The translations under genes and the position numbers were made by a program. Below the pieces are notes generated by a model. It was not told the origin of the DNA and ran no database searches. It saw nothing but the letters and a program-made list of their open reading frames with translations. From UBA7662 sp036787895 (lineage in GTDB: Bacteria; Bacteroidota; Bacteroidia; UBA7662), in contig DAIQOK010000019.1 in the NCBI GenBank assembly GCA_036787895.1, positions 9,216 to 73,215 of the forward strand: DNA of 64,000 nucleotides, read 5' to 3'. Numbering within the stretch: position 1 is the stretch's first letter; the number at the start of each line of letters is the position of its first letter. This document shows, in pieces, positions 17,039 through 25,823 of this stretch.

Positions 17039-17306
17039 GCTATTTCTTGTCCACCTCGGCTACTACGACAGTCATAGTGCCGGCGTATTTGAATCTCACA
17101 CCAATGTATTTGTGGTTGCCATCGATTGGGATGATGCGCGTGAAAAAGCCAAAAAATTACCTTTGGTAATAGAAAAACAAATGCATATCGATGGTTTGCA
17201 GCAAATCGAACGTGTTGACGGCTACGCCATAAATTTACAGGCTGAAAACGGTGACAACCTCATCAGCAGCCATCATTTTAGAGAGCTGAAGCGAAAACAA
17301 GCCTAA
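17034..17306 (+). CDS. DUF1543 family protein
   Basis: 90-residue protein starting MKLFLVHLGYYDSHSAGVFE, with FVVAIDWDDAREKAKKLP and a HIDGLQQIERVDGYAINL core, all typical of DUF1543, a small family of unknown function. No signal peptide or membrane segment, so cytoplasmic. Its first bases overlap the remnant regulator on the other strand, and its stop is 1 base from the porQ stop (convergent). No promoter motif is visible upstream. Confidence 0.8.
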   Translation: MKLFLVHLGYYDSHSAGVFESHTNVFVVAIDWDDAREKAKKLPLVIEKQMHIDGLQQIERVDGYAINLQAENGDNLISSHHFRELKRKQA

Positions 17307-17307
17307 A

Positions 17308-18351
17308 TTACCAGTCGCCTAGATTGGTTGTTACTGAAAAGTTGTTGGTCATGCCGGCCAAACTGATAGCCCCTCTGCCGTAGTCGAAACGAAATTTCTT
17401 CACCTGCAAGCCGAAGCCAAAGCTAAAGCCACTGCTCCCGTTTCGCTCGGGTAAGGTCAGTTCTTTTCGGCGCTGATGATTATAGCCAAGACGTAGGTGG
17501 AAATTTTTAGAGAGCAAAAACTCGCCATTCAGAATGACGTGACGAAAAATTTCATCGACGATCGTAGTTTTGGGTGCGGGTGCTACTTCCCCGTTGTTAA
17601 GTAATACCTGGCGGCGGTAGTAGGTGTCGTTTGGATCGTTATAGGCTATGCCCCATCGATGGAGGTTATGTAATACAATACCCCAGCGTAGTGGCATATA
17701 CCGTAGCTTATTGGTTAGGCCAATTTGAATGTCGAGTGGCAAAGCTTCCCGATTGCCTTGTACATACGGGTCGAACTGCATACCAAAATTTCGAACCAAC
17801 AGCGTGAGGGTCAGATTACGGCTGGTATCAATATACATAGCCGACATATCTAGAGCCAGGCCATGAGAAGTATACTCCTCCAAATAAGAGCCTATCAACT
17901 TCAGATTGGCACCAACACGCATTAATGGATTAAACTGATATCCCCAACCCATTTGTAAAGCCAGTTCACCTGCATTAAAAGTCCCCATCTCAGCACCTGC
18001 AGCATCACGCCGGGTAAAGCTGCCATAGTTGATAAATTGAATACCACCACCAAAAGAACCGTACTTTTCATTGCCTTGGTGGGCATAACTTACCATGCCA
18101 TGGTTCACGTCGGCTATATAATTCACATAACTCATACCAATGCGATTATGTAAATCAGCACTGTACAAAGCTGGATTAAAGAAAGCCAGGTTTACATCCG
18201 ACTCATAGGTGCCTGCCGTACTGCCGCCAAGTGCGGTCAAACGAGCGCCTGGTGCTAAACGCAGGAAATTATAGGTAGTTCGACCACCGAGCTGGGCCCA
18301 AAGGTTGCCGGTAAAAAGCAAACAAATCAATACTAATATAAGACGGCGCAT
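17308..18351 (-). CDS. porQ: Type IX secretion system protein PorQ
   Basis: 347-residue outer-membrane protein. The ATG at 18351 gives a standard signal peptide (RRLILVLICLLFTGNLWAQ); an upstream in-frame ATG at 18396 would add 15 polar residues. The mature start LGGRTTYNFLRLAPGARLTA with LGGS following is the PorQ hallmark. The rest has the alternating pattern of an outer-membrane beta-barrel. In Porphyromonas PorQ belongs to the PorU-PorV-PorQ-PorZ attachment complex that processes T9SS cargo and fixes it to the surface; this agrees with the three sorting-domain proteins in this window. It follows a lipoprotein gene by about 50 bases and is probably co-transcribed with it. Confidence 0.9.
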   Translation of the reverse strand: MRRLILVLICLLFTGNLWAQLGGRTTYNFLRLAPGARLTALGGSTAGTYESDVNLAFFNPALYSADLHNRIGMSYVNYIADVNHGMVSYAHQGNEKYGSFGGGIQFINYGSFTRRDAAGAEMGTFNAGELALQMGWGYQFNPLMRVGANLKLIGSYLEEYTSHGLALDMSAMYIDTSRNLTLTLLVRNFGMQFDPYVQGNREALPLDIQIGLTNKLRYMPLRWGIVLHNLHRWGIAYNDPNDTYYRRQVLLNNGEVAPAPKTTIVDEIFRHVILNGEFLLSKNFHLRLGYNHQRRKELTLPERNGSSGFSFGFGLQVKKFRFDYGRGAISLAGMTNNFSVTTNLGDW

Positions 18352-18403
18352 AGAGGCAATAAACGGAATTGTATTCGTTTGGTATCTCTTCTTCATAAAT
18401 TAA

Positions 18404-18871
18404 TCAGAAAGCACCTTTAATTACAATATCAGGCGTCACCACTACATTGCTGCTGCGCAAGGCCCGGTCGCGAATTTGTATGCTATAATGCACGGTATCC
18501 GTGGTCAAGCCAGGGCGTCGGAAAGTATTTTGAATGACCAGCCTCACTTCCCCTGAAATTTGTTTGCTATTGCCTGGTGGCGTTACAAAGGGCATTCGAT
18601 AGGGATACAAAATATCACCAAAGGCAGGCAAGCCTCGGCGTTTGTCGTAAACCGTTACATCGGAGGTGGTATCCTCATCCGGTAGACCGAGATCACCGTC
18701 GCCATCTGTAAATCCTATGGTAATGACAATTGAATCTGTTACTTCAGTCACTTCTAATGGCTCAACCGAAATAAAAGTAATGGCAGGGGTTTCATCGAAC
18801 AGACGTATAGGCTGACAGGCTTGCCACAACAAACCAATCATGCCGGATAAAAGTAGTCCTGTCAGTCTCAT
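18404..18871 (-). CDS. Uncharacterised lipoprotein upstream of porQ
   Basis: About 155 residues from the ATG at 18871; the longer frame starts at a TTG (18889). The N-terminus is a lipoprotein signal (LLLSGMIGLLWQAC, lipobox Cys about residue 18). The mature part has an acidic calcium-like motif GFTDGDGDLGLPDEDTTSD and then beta-rich sequence. The family is not one I can name; short Ig-like lipoproteins with a DGDGDLG motif are frequent in Bacteroidota. It may be co-transcribed with porQ, so a periplasmic or surface role linked to T9SS is possible but unproven. Confidence 0.75.
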   Translation of the reverse strand: MRLTGLLLSGMIGLLWQACQPIRLFDETPAITFISVEPLEVTEVTDSIVITIGFTDGDGDLGLPDEDTTSDVTVYDKRRGLPAFGDILYPYRMPFVTPPGNSKQISGEVRLVIQNTFRRPGLTTDTVHYSIQIRDRALRSSNVVVTPDIVIKGAF

Positions 18872-18937
18872 TAGCTCAAAAATAACCAATCATAAACGAT
18901 TCAAAGTGTCAAAAGTTATACATGCCGTTTTCCGTTC

Positions 18938-18945
18938 TAAATTTG
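18938..18945 (+). promoter_or_regulatory. -7 promoter element of the LuxE-like gene, 4 nt before its GTG
   Basis: TAAATTTG matches TAnnTTTG exactly and ends 4 bases before the GTG start at 18950, so the transcript is predicted to begin at or next to the start codon. No -33 TTG at normal spacing. Confidence 0.5.
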
Positions 18946-18949
18946 AGCC

Positions 18950-19942
18950 GTGGATCAGTTACAGTCAGACCTCAGATCTGCCCTTGCGGGCGAAGCATTC
19001 GATTTTGAAGCCTTGTGTCTTCGACTGTTTCACTTTCAGGCGAAAGCAAATCCAGTTTATGCCCGCTGGTTACAAACTCTTGGTAAATCAGCCCAGGATA
19101 TTCATCAGCTTACTGATATACCTTTTCTCCCGATAAGCCTGTATAAAAACCACAATATCAGGAGTGTGCACACGAATGAGCAAATGGTTTTTACAAGCAG
19201 CGGCACGACTGGGCAAAGTCAAAGCCGTCACATTATTGGCGAACTTTCCTGGTACCATCAGTCGCTGATACAGGGCTTTAAGCTGACATATGGTCCACCC
19301 ACCTCTTATGTTTTTCTTGCTTTGTTGCCCGGCTATCTCGAGCGAGCCGGTTCTTCTTTGGTGTATATGGTGAACCAACTCATAGCAGCATGTCAAGATC
19401 CTTTGGCGGGCTTCTTTTTACATGCCGATGATAAATTAGCCCGCGCCATTCAGGCCACCCACGAAAAAGGGAAGCAGGTGTTTCTGTGGGGCGTCACCTT
19501 TGCCTTGCTCGACAGCGCAGCTAAAGGCAGCATTAAGCTACAGCCAAATGATATCGTTTTGGAAACCGGCGGCATGAAAGGCCGGGGACCGGAACTCATT
19601 CGTGAAGCATTGCATGAACAGCTTCAAACAGCCTTTGGTGTTAACCAAATCAATTCGGAATACGGCATGACCGAACTTCTTTCGCAAGCCTATGCGGTGA
19701 AATCGGGTATGTTCAGCTGCCCCCCCTGGATGCAAGTGCTTATTCGCGACAGCAATGATCCCTTTTCCTACTTAAAAGCAGGCAAACGTGGAGGCATCAA
19801 TGTGATTGATTTGGCGAACTATGAAAGTTGTGCTTTTATTCAGACCGATGATCTCGGAAAAATCAATGCAGATGGCACTTTTGAAGTATTGGGGCGCTTT
19901 GACCACAGCGACCTTCGAGGATGCAATCTGCTTTACGGCTAA
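18950..19942 (+). CDS. LuxE-family acyl-protein synthetase / acyltransferase
   Basis: 330 residues with the LuxE adenylate-forming core: FLPISLYKNHNIR near residue 60, the phosphate-binding FTSSGTTGQSQSRH near residue 85, and INSEYGMTELLSQAYAV near residue 225. LuxE proteins activate a carboxylic acid as acyl-AMP and pass the acyl group to a cysteine. Here there is no luxC or luxD, so it is not a luminescence gene; the substrate is unknown. Start is GTG at 18950 (MDQLQSDLRS); the -7 element ends 4 bases before it, and the next in-frame ATG is deep inside the conserved domain. It precedes the GH13-like gene by 33 bases and may share its transcript. Confidence 0.85.
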   Translation: MDQLQSDLRSALAGEAFDFEALCLRLFHFQAKANPVYARWLQTLGKSAQDIHQLTDIPFLPISLYKNHNIRSVHTNEQMVFTSSGTTGQSQSRHIIGELSWYHQSLIQGFKLTYGPPTSYVFLALLPGYLERAGSSLVYMVNQLIAACQDPLAGFFLHADDKLARAIQATHEKGKQVFLWGVTFALLDSAAKGSIKLQPNDIVLETGGMKGRGPELIREALHEQLQTAFGVNQINSEYGMTELLSQAYAVKSGMFSCPPWMQVLIRDSNDPFSYLKAGKRGGINVIDLANYESCAFIQTDDLGKINADGTFEVLGRFDHSDLRGCNLLYG

Positions 19943-19975
19943 CTTAATCTTATAAACCAGCTACTTACGCTACCT

Positions 19976-21271
19976 ATGAAAAAGACCTCCTGGCTCCTGC
20001 TCTCGCTTTTAATCTTGACCGCCTGCGGCAAAAAAAAGCCAACTTTTCAGCTCGATCCTCCGGTTCCTGCCAAAGCCATCCTATATCACCTCAATGTGCG
20101 TGATTTTAGCCCGGAAGGCACCTTTAAAGGCATGCAAAACCGTTTGCCTGAGCTCAAAAATCTGGGAATAAACACCATCATCTTAGCACCAATTCAACCA
20201 ATCGGATTAAAAAACAGGCAGGGTAATGCCGGTTCACTCTATGCAACAGCTGATTTTAAAGGCATCCACCCGGACTTAGGTACTACCTCTGATTTTCACG
20301 AATTGCTCGACTCCTGCCATGCAAGTGGATTGTACGTGATTCTTGAATGGGATGCTACCAGTACCGCTGCCGATCATCCTTGGCTCAGCAGTCACCCTAG
20401 CTGGTACATCAACGACAGCCTATCTTATCCCATCAACCCAAATTCAGCAACTGCCAAACTCAACCTAGGCGACAGTCTATTGCTACAAGAACTCAGTGAA
20501 CAGATGAACTACTGGGTAGACACTATGGGTATAGACGGCTTTTATGCCAGTTCAGCTGAGGCATTTCCGAAACAATGGTGGTCGAAAACAATTAGCAGGC
20601 TCGAAGAAACCAAACCACTTCTACTGCTGGCTAAATACATAGACAACTCAGTAGTTGCTTCTGGATTTGACCTCATTTCGAATGAATTACTTGGACAACA
20701 GTTGGAAAAATTGCTCAACAAATCAAGCGAAATGCCTGTTTTCACAAGCATGCCTTTGGGTATTAACACTATAATAGCCAGAGATAGTTTGGGCAGCTTG
20801 CGTTTACCGGTTTTTCATTATGGCAACCGCAAAGCCGCTTTAATTGCTGCTTTGATGCCTATAATCTTACCAGGTCAACCTATAATTTATGGAGGTGAAG
20901 AGGTTGGTCATGCCAGCCCTCTTCTGGCTACCGAAAAAAACTTCATACTGTGGGGTGCCAATGCAGATATTCGTAATTTCTACAGCTCTTTGCTCCAACT
21001 TAGAAACAATCAGGAAGCTTTTCAGTCTGATTTTATGACCCAAGTTAGTCTGAATAATTCCCAGCTGTTATTAATTCGTCGAGGAAACGGCTTAGGCACC
21101 GTACACTGTTTAATCAACCCTACCGATAGTCTGGCCAACTTGCATGTCCCGCTGGATTTGCAAGGCAAACGGTTTACAGATTGTTTTACCGGCAGGTCGG
21201 TTCTGCTGGAAAAAGAATTGCTGATGCTTGAATACAGTTTTTATTTGCTTAAAGCAGATGCTGCCAGCTAA
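19976..21271 (+). CDS. GH13-like (alpha-amylase fold) lipoprotein lacking catalytic residues
   Basis: 431-residue lipoprotein (lipobox LTAC, Cys about residue 17). The barrel is recognisable as the alpha-amylase family: ILYHLNVRDFSPEGTFKGMQ, LGINTIILAPIQPIG, then HPWLSSHPSWYIND, and near the end GQPIIYGGEEVG. All four catalytic signatures are changed. Region I, normally DxxxNH, is EWDATS. Region II, normally GFRxD, is GFYAS (Arg to Tyr190, nucleophile Asp to Ser192). Region III has Lys220 where the acid/base Glu belongs. Region IV has TSMPLG (257-262) in place of the NHD motif. It is therefore probably not a hydrolase; a carbohydrate-binding or scaffold role is inference. It lies between a LuxE-like gene and GH31. 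Confidence 0.85.
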   Translation: MKKTSWLLLSLLILTACGKKKPTFQLDPPVPAKAILYHLNVRDFSPEGTFKGMQNRLPELKNLGINTIILAPIQPIGLKNRQGNAGSLYATADFKGIHPDLGTTSDFHELLDSCHASGLYVILEWDATSTAADHPWLSSHPSWYINDSLSYPINPNSATAKLNLGDSLLLQELSEQMNYWVDTMGIDGFYASSAEAFPKQWWSKTISRLEETKPLLLLAKYIDNSVVASGFDLISNELLGQQLEKLLNKSSEMPVFTSMPLGINTIIARDSLGSLRLPVFHYGNRKAALIAALMPIILPGQPIIYGGEEVGHASPLLATEKNFILWGANADIRNFYSSLLQLRNNQEAFQSDFMTQVSLNNSQLLLIRRGNGLGTVHCLINPTDSLANLHVPLDLQGKRFTDCFTGRSVLLEKELLMLEYSFYLLKADAAS

Positions 21272-21321
21272 AAACTATATTTTCGATACTTCAGGGAGTC
21301 AATTTAAATTTTGAAAATACT

Positions 21322-23739
21322 ATGCGCCAGGACCAGCTGAACAAATCACTTAGCAGGGTAACCGATTTTTCATGGGCTGGCCAACATTTCCGTTTTGCCA
21401 CAGCAGAAGCCCAGATTCAGCTCATCATTTATTCCGATAGTATAATTCGTATACGTGCTTTAGGTCACCATAGGCCGTGGGAAGAGCATTCATATGCGGT
21501 AATCGAGCATCCACAGCATACAACTTTTAAATTTGAAGAAAGCCCTGACGGCTGGCTGCTGGAGACCAGTCAGTTGCAATTACATATTCAACGTGACCCA
21601 CTGCGTTTTGAGCTCTGCGATAATAAGGGGCAACTGTTGGTTGGTGATGATACTGCCTTTGGCATCTCTTTATTGGGGAACAGCATCAGCTGTTATAAAA
21701 AACTCGACCCAAGTGAAAAGTTCATCGGCTTAGGAGAAAAAACCGGCTACCTCAACCGCCGAGGCCAGGCCTTCGAACATTGGAACACAGATGCCTTTGC
21801 CTATGGCGAAGAAAGCGACCCCCTTTATCTCAGCACCCCTTTTTATATGGGTGTTCACGATCGTGGCGTTTATGGCATCTTTCTAGACAATTCTTATCGC
21901 TCCGTATTCAATTTTGGAGCATCCAATCAACGTTTTTCCTCATTTTCGGTACCCGATGGGGAACTCAATTATTATATGTTCGCCGGCGGTAGTGTCAGTG
22001 CTATTTTACGCGACTATAGCTGGCTTACCGGCACCTTACCCCTGCCGCCCAAATGGAGTTTGGGATACCAGCAATGCCGTTACAGTTATACATCCGACAA
22101 ACAAGTACTTCAGCTAGCCCGCAACTTTCGGGATAAGGGTTTGCCTTGCGATGTTATCTATCTCGACATCCACTATATGGATGCTTATAAGGTCTTCACT
22201 TGGCATAAACAAAACTTTCAAAACCCTGAAAGTTTGGTAAACCAATTGAAAGCCATGGGTTTTGAACTCGTATTAATCATTGATCCGGGCATTAAAGATG
22301 AAACGGGTTATGCCAGTCGCGATGAATTGATTGATAAACAATTGTATGTAAGCTACCCTGATGGCAGTCCGTATACCGGTGAAGTATGGCCAGGTGTTTG
22401 TTTGTTCCCCGATTTTACCAAAGCTGCAACCCGTGAGTGGTGGGGAAAACAATTTCAGGAGAATATTGATCTGAACATCACCGGTTATTGGAACGACATG
22501 AACGAACCAAGCAGTTGGGGTAAGCGTATGCCCGATCTGCTGGAATTCGATTTTGACGGCCAGGGAGCAACCCACTTAAAAGCCCACAACCTGTATGGCT
22601 TACAAATGGCCCGGGCTACCTACGAAGGCGTAAAAGCCGGCATCCAGGGAAAACGACCGTTTGTGCTTAGCCGGGCTGGATTTAGTGGCATACAACGCTA
22701 TGCAGCCGTTTGGACTGGCGACAATGTATCCAGCAATGAGCATATGTTACTTGGTGTGCGGTTGATGAGCAGCATGGGACTGGCCGGCATTGCATTCAGC
22801 GGCATGGATGTAGGCGGATTTGCTGGCGATGCAGATGCGGCCTTATTCGCTCGATGGATGCAAGTTGGTGCCTTTTCTCCCCTCTTCCGCGGGCATAGTA
22901 TGATTAACAGCCGAGACGCAGAGCCTTGGTCGTTTGGAGAAAGCACCCTGGAGATCTCTGCTAATTTTATTCGACTCCGTTACAGGCTGATGCCATATAT
23001 CTACAGCCTCATGGCCGAAGCACACCAAAACGGACTTCCCTTGGTAAGGAGTTTGACCATCGATTATACCAACGACACCACCATTTACGACAACAGCTGG
23101 TCGAATCAATATATGTTCGGTCCTCAACTGCTGGTAGCCGCAATTGATGCCAGACATCCCATAAACAAAGTTTATCTGCCTGAAGGCGAATGGCAACTAC
23201 TTTACAATGACCAACGCTTTACAGGTAGACAAACCATATACTTAGATACGCCGCTCGAAATTTTACCTGTTTTTGTGAAGGCAGGAAGCGTTTTACCTGC
23301 ATTGAGTGAAGCCCCTGCCTCTCAAAAAGAAACACCCTCCACAGAGCTTTGTCTCCATCTATATACCGGTGGCGTGGAATCGCACTTTGAACTATACGAC
23401 GATGATGGCCAAACCTATGCTTATGAAAACAATGTTTATTTAAAAAGAACTATCCGACACGATCCAACCAAAGGATTACTTGAACTTGGCGCGCTGGAGG
23501 GTAAATATCCGGGAAACTGGAAAAGTATTAAGCTCTACTTCCATGGTAGTGTGCCACGAGTGGTAATGCTGAATGGCATCGCCTTGGTCATAAAAGAGGA
23601 GAAACACCGTTTTATCGCGCCCATTTCAAATTTCGACCCCTTTCAAAAGCCGGCTGCGTTTCTTTACGAGCATAAAAATATTCCCTGGGTGGAATTCGAC
23701 TGGCAAATCGATACAATGCAGCTCAGCTACAGCAGTTAA
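21322..23739 (+). CDS. Glycoside hydrolase family 31 alpha-glucosidase
   Basis: 805-residue GH31 enzyme that releases glucose from the non-reducing ends of alpha-glucans. The nucleophile Asp392 is in YWNDMNEPSSWG and the acid/base Asp467 in WTGDNVSS; YLDIHYMDAYKVFTW is the substrate-binding TIM-barrel segment, and the C-terminal beta domains are complete. No signal peptide is visible, so it probably acts in the cytoplasm, unlike the neighbouring GH13-like lipoprotein. It starts 50 bases after that gene. Its last four bases overlap the stop of the convergent S9 peptidase gene. Alpha-xylosidase activity is an alternative in this family; the motifs do not decide. Confidence 0.93.
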   Translation: MRQDQLNKSLSRVTDFSWAGQHFRFATAEAQIQLIIYSDSIIRIRALGHHRPWEEHSYAVIEHPQHTTFKFEESPDGWLLETSQLQLHIQRDPLRFELCDNKGQLLVGDDTAFGISLLGNSISCYKKLDPSEKFIGLGEKTGYLNRRGQAFEHWNTDAFAYGEESDPLYLSTPFYMGVHDRGVYGIFLDNSYRSVFNFGASNQRFSSFSVPDGELNYYMFAGGSVSAILRDYSWLTGTLPLPPKWSLGYQQCRYSYTSDKQVLQLARNFRDKGLPCDVIYLDIHYMDAYKVFTWHKQNFQNPESLVNQLKAMGFELVLIIDPGIKDETGYASRDELIDKQLYVSYPDGSPYTGEVWPGVCLFPDFTKAATREWWGKQFQENIDLNITGYWNDMNEPSSWGKRMPDLLEFDFDGQGATHLKAHNLYGLQMARATYEGVKAGIQGKRPFVLSRAGFSGIQRYAAVWTGDNVSSNEHMLLGVRLMSSMGLAGIAFSGMDVGGFAGDADAALFARWMQVGAFSPLFRGHSMINSRDAEPWSFGESTLEISANFIRLRYRLMPYIYSLMAEAHQNGLPLVRSLTIDYTNDTTIYDNSWSNQYMFGPQLLVAAIDARHPINKVYLPEGEWQLLYNDQRFTGRQTIYLDTPLEILPVFVKAGSVLPALSEAPASQKETPSTELCLHLYTGGVESHFELYDDDGQTYAYENNVYLKRTIRHDPTKGLLELGALEGKYPGNWKSIKLYFHGSVPRVVMLNGIALVIKEEKHRFIAPISNFDPFQKPAAFLYEHKNIPWVEFDWQIDTMQLSYSS

Positions 23740-25625
23740 AGATTTTCAGCCAGAAACTTTTCAATGGCATGGTACAGCTCAATGCGATTTTCTTCGTTTC
23801 GAAAGCCGTGTCCTTCATTTTCCTTGATAATGTAGTCAACGGTAATACCTCTTGCCGCTAAAGCTTCAACAATCTGATCAGCTTCTGCCTTTTTAACCCG
23901 TGGATCTCTTGCTCCCTGAACGACCATGAGGGGTACCTTGATTTTATCGGCATGGAAGACAGGTGAAACTTGTACGAAGTAAAGACTGTCTCTTACAGGA
24001 TGACCAATCATCTCATAATACATTTCTCGCTCTTGCTCCCAATAGGGTGGAATTGTTTGAAGCAGGGTAAATAAATTGGATACACCCACATAATCGATGC
24101 CGCAGCTGTACAAATCAGGCGTAAAGGCCAGTCCTGCCAGTGCGGCATATCCCCCATAACTGGCGCCATAAATGGCAACCCTATCTGGATCGGCAATACC
24201 CTCGCTTATCAGATATTTCACCCCATCGCTGATGTCGTCCTGCATTTTTAAACCCCACTGTTTGAAACCTGCTTCCCAAAATGCGCGACCATAACCAGTC
24301 GATCCTCTGAAATTCATTTGAAGGACAGCATAGCCCCTATTGGCCAGAAACTGCACATTGGTATCGAACCGCCAGAAATCGCGTGCCCAAGGGCCGCCAT
24401 GTGGCATGACCACTACCGGCAGATTTTTCCCGCGTGAGCCAACAGGCAGGGTCAGGTAGCCATGAATGGTGAGCCCATCTCGGCTTGTATAAGCAATAGG
24501 CTTCACCGTGGCCATCATTTCCTTCTTCAACCAAGGACTAACCTCCGATAAACGGACCAATTTGCCGGTGGAACAACTGTAATAATAAAAAGTACCCAAA
24601 GTTCGGTCGGAATAGGTGCGCACCACAAAATGCTCTTCACTTTCATCGATGGAGCTAAAAACAACTTCATCTTTATTTCCCAGTTGTGTCCGAATTTCAT
24701 TGTACAAGCCCTCAGCTATTGCATCTAGAAATACCAAACGACCTTTCGAATCGGTATAATGTACCAGGGTAGGAGTTTTGCGCTTTCTGGAATAGCCTAT
24801 CCAGTTCACATCATTGTTGGGTGCTTGATAAAGTAAGGTATCTTCCCGGCCCGCCAATAAATCAAATTTCACAGCAGCTGCTTTATCACGACCTAAATTC
24901 GAAATTGCGTAGACCATGCCCGGCTGCTCGAAATCAAAAAAGAGCGGACGGAAACTATTTCTATAATCGGTTTCCAACACTTTTTTAAAGGCCTGGCCAG
25001 ACTTCTCCCGGTATAAAAAGCTATTTACCACGCCATCTGTTGTTGTTATTAACCTAATTACTCCCGCATGATCGGTCAAATATGCCGAGTAATTTCCCGG
25101 ATTTTGGATTTCCAGTTTTAAGGCTCCGGTACCCAGATGTATGCGGTAAACATCAAATACCCGCGGATCACGTTGATTCAATTCAATCAGCATCTCATCA
25201 TCTACCTGGTCCAAAGCATCAAGTATACTCGTACGCACCCCCTGAAAACGGGTGAGTTCCCGATAGCCGCTACCATCAACTGTTACAGTGCTCAGAAAAT
25301 AGTTTTCATCACCGCCCTCATCTCGCAAAAAATACAAACGCTGGTTCGATGCCCATCCAAATTTGGCAATGTCCCGCTCAGTGATGCTGGTAATTCGCCA
25401 AATGCTGTCGGTTCCGATTCGCTGCACATGAATGTTCATGCGACTTTCATAGGGAGCCAGAAAAGCCAGAAATTTCCCATTAGGAGAAAGTTGATAATTC
25501 ACCTTCTCCGGATTACGAAAAAGCGTTTCTATCGCTATTTTTTCGGTGGTTTGTTGGGGAACCGACGTACAGGCTGCTGCTGCCAACAAACACCAGATCA
25601 GAAAATTTCGCTTTTGGATAATCAT
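23736..25625 (-). CDS. S9-family prolyl oligopeptidase-like lipoprotein
   Basis: 629-residue serine peptidase. The N-terminus is a lipoprotein signal (LIWCLLAAAACTSVP, Cys about residue 19). Residues 30-370 are the WD-like beta-propeller (SPNGKFLAFLAPYESRMNI), which limits substrates to short peptides. The C-terminal alpha/beta hydrolase has GASYGGYAAL with Ser489, GARDPRV with Asp574 and EGHGF with His606. The triad is complete, so activity as an aminopeptidase or oligopeptidase is expected, anchored to a membrane and facing the periplasm or outside. Single gene; no clear promoter motif upstream. Confidence 0.93.
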   Translation of the reverse strand: MIIQKRNFLIWCLLAAAACTSVPQQTTEKIAIETLFRNPEKVNYQLSPNGKFLAFLAPYESRMNIHVQRIGTDSIWRITSITERDIAKFGWASNQRLYFLRDEGGDENYFLSTVTVDGSGYRELTRFQGVRTSILDALDQVDDEMLIELNQRDPRVFDVYRIHLGTGALKLEIQNPGNYSAYLTDHAGVIRLITTTDGVVNSFLYREKSGQAFKKVLETDYRNSFRPLFFDFEQPGMVYAISNLGRDKAAAVKFDLLAGREDTLLYQAPNNDVNWIGYSRKRKTPTLVHYTDSKGRLVFLDAIAEGLYNEIRTQLGNKDEVVFSSIDESEEHFVVRTYSDRTLGTFYYYSCSTGKLVRLSEVSPWLKKEMMATVKPIAYTSRDGLTIHGYLTLPVGSRGKNLPVVVMPHGGPWARDFWRFDTNVQFLANRGYAVLQMNFRGSTGYGRAFWEAGFKQWGLKMQDDISDGVKYLISEGIADPDRVAIYGASYGGYAALAGLAFTPDLYSCGIDYVGVSNLFTLLQTIPPYWEQEREMYYEMIGHPVRDSLYFVQVSPVFHADKIKVPLMVVQGARDPRVKKAEADQIVEALAARGITVDYIIKENEGHGFRNEENRIELYHAIEKFLAENL

Positions 25626-25773
25626 TAAGTGCTAAACAACGACATATACGTTAAATATGGACGATAAAAAATGCTAAATCATTTGGCTTAACGCCTCTAT
25701 AACCTTATCCTAAATCTAGCTTAAGGTGAATGTAGCGCTACTTTCTTGCAAACACATCATGGGCGAATTACTC

Positions 25774-25806
25774 AAAAAAAAAGCCCGCTGAAAATGCGGG
25801 CTTTTC
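25774..25806 (-). terminator. Rho-independent terminator of the sorting-domain gene
   Basis: Stem AAAGCCCGC / GCGGGCTTT with a 7-base loop; on the minus strand it ends in a T run and follows the gene at 25824. Confidence 0.85.
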
Positions 25807-25823
25807 CAATATTTAAACAGCAT

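Noticed and set aside
24337..24534. Short frame inside the S9 peptidase gene
   Set aside because: Same-strand shadow in a different frame, fully inside a conserved domain.
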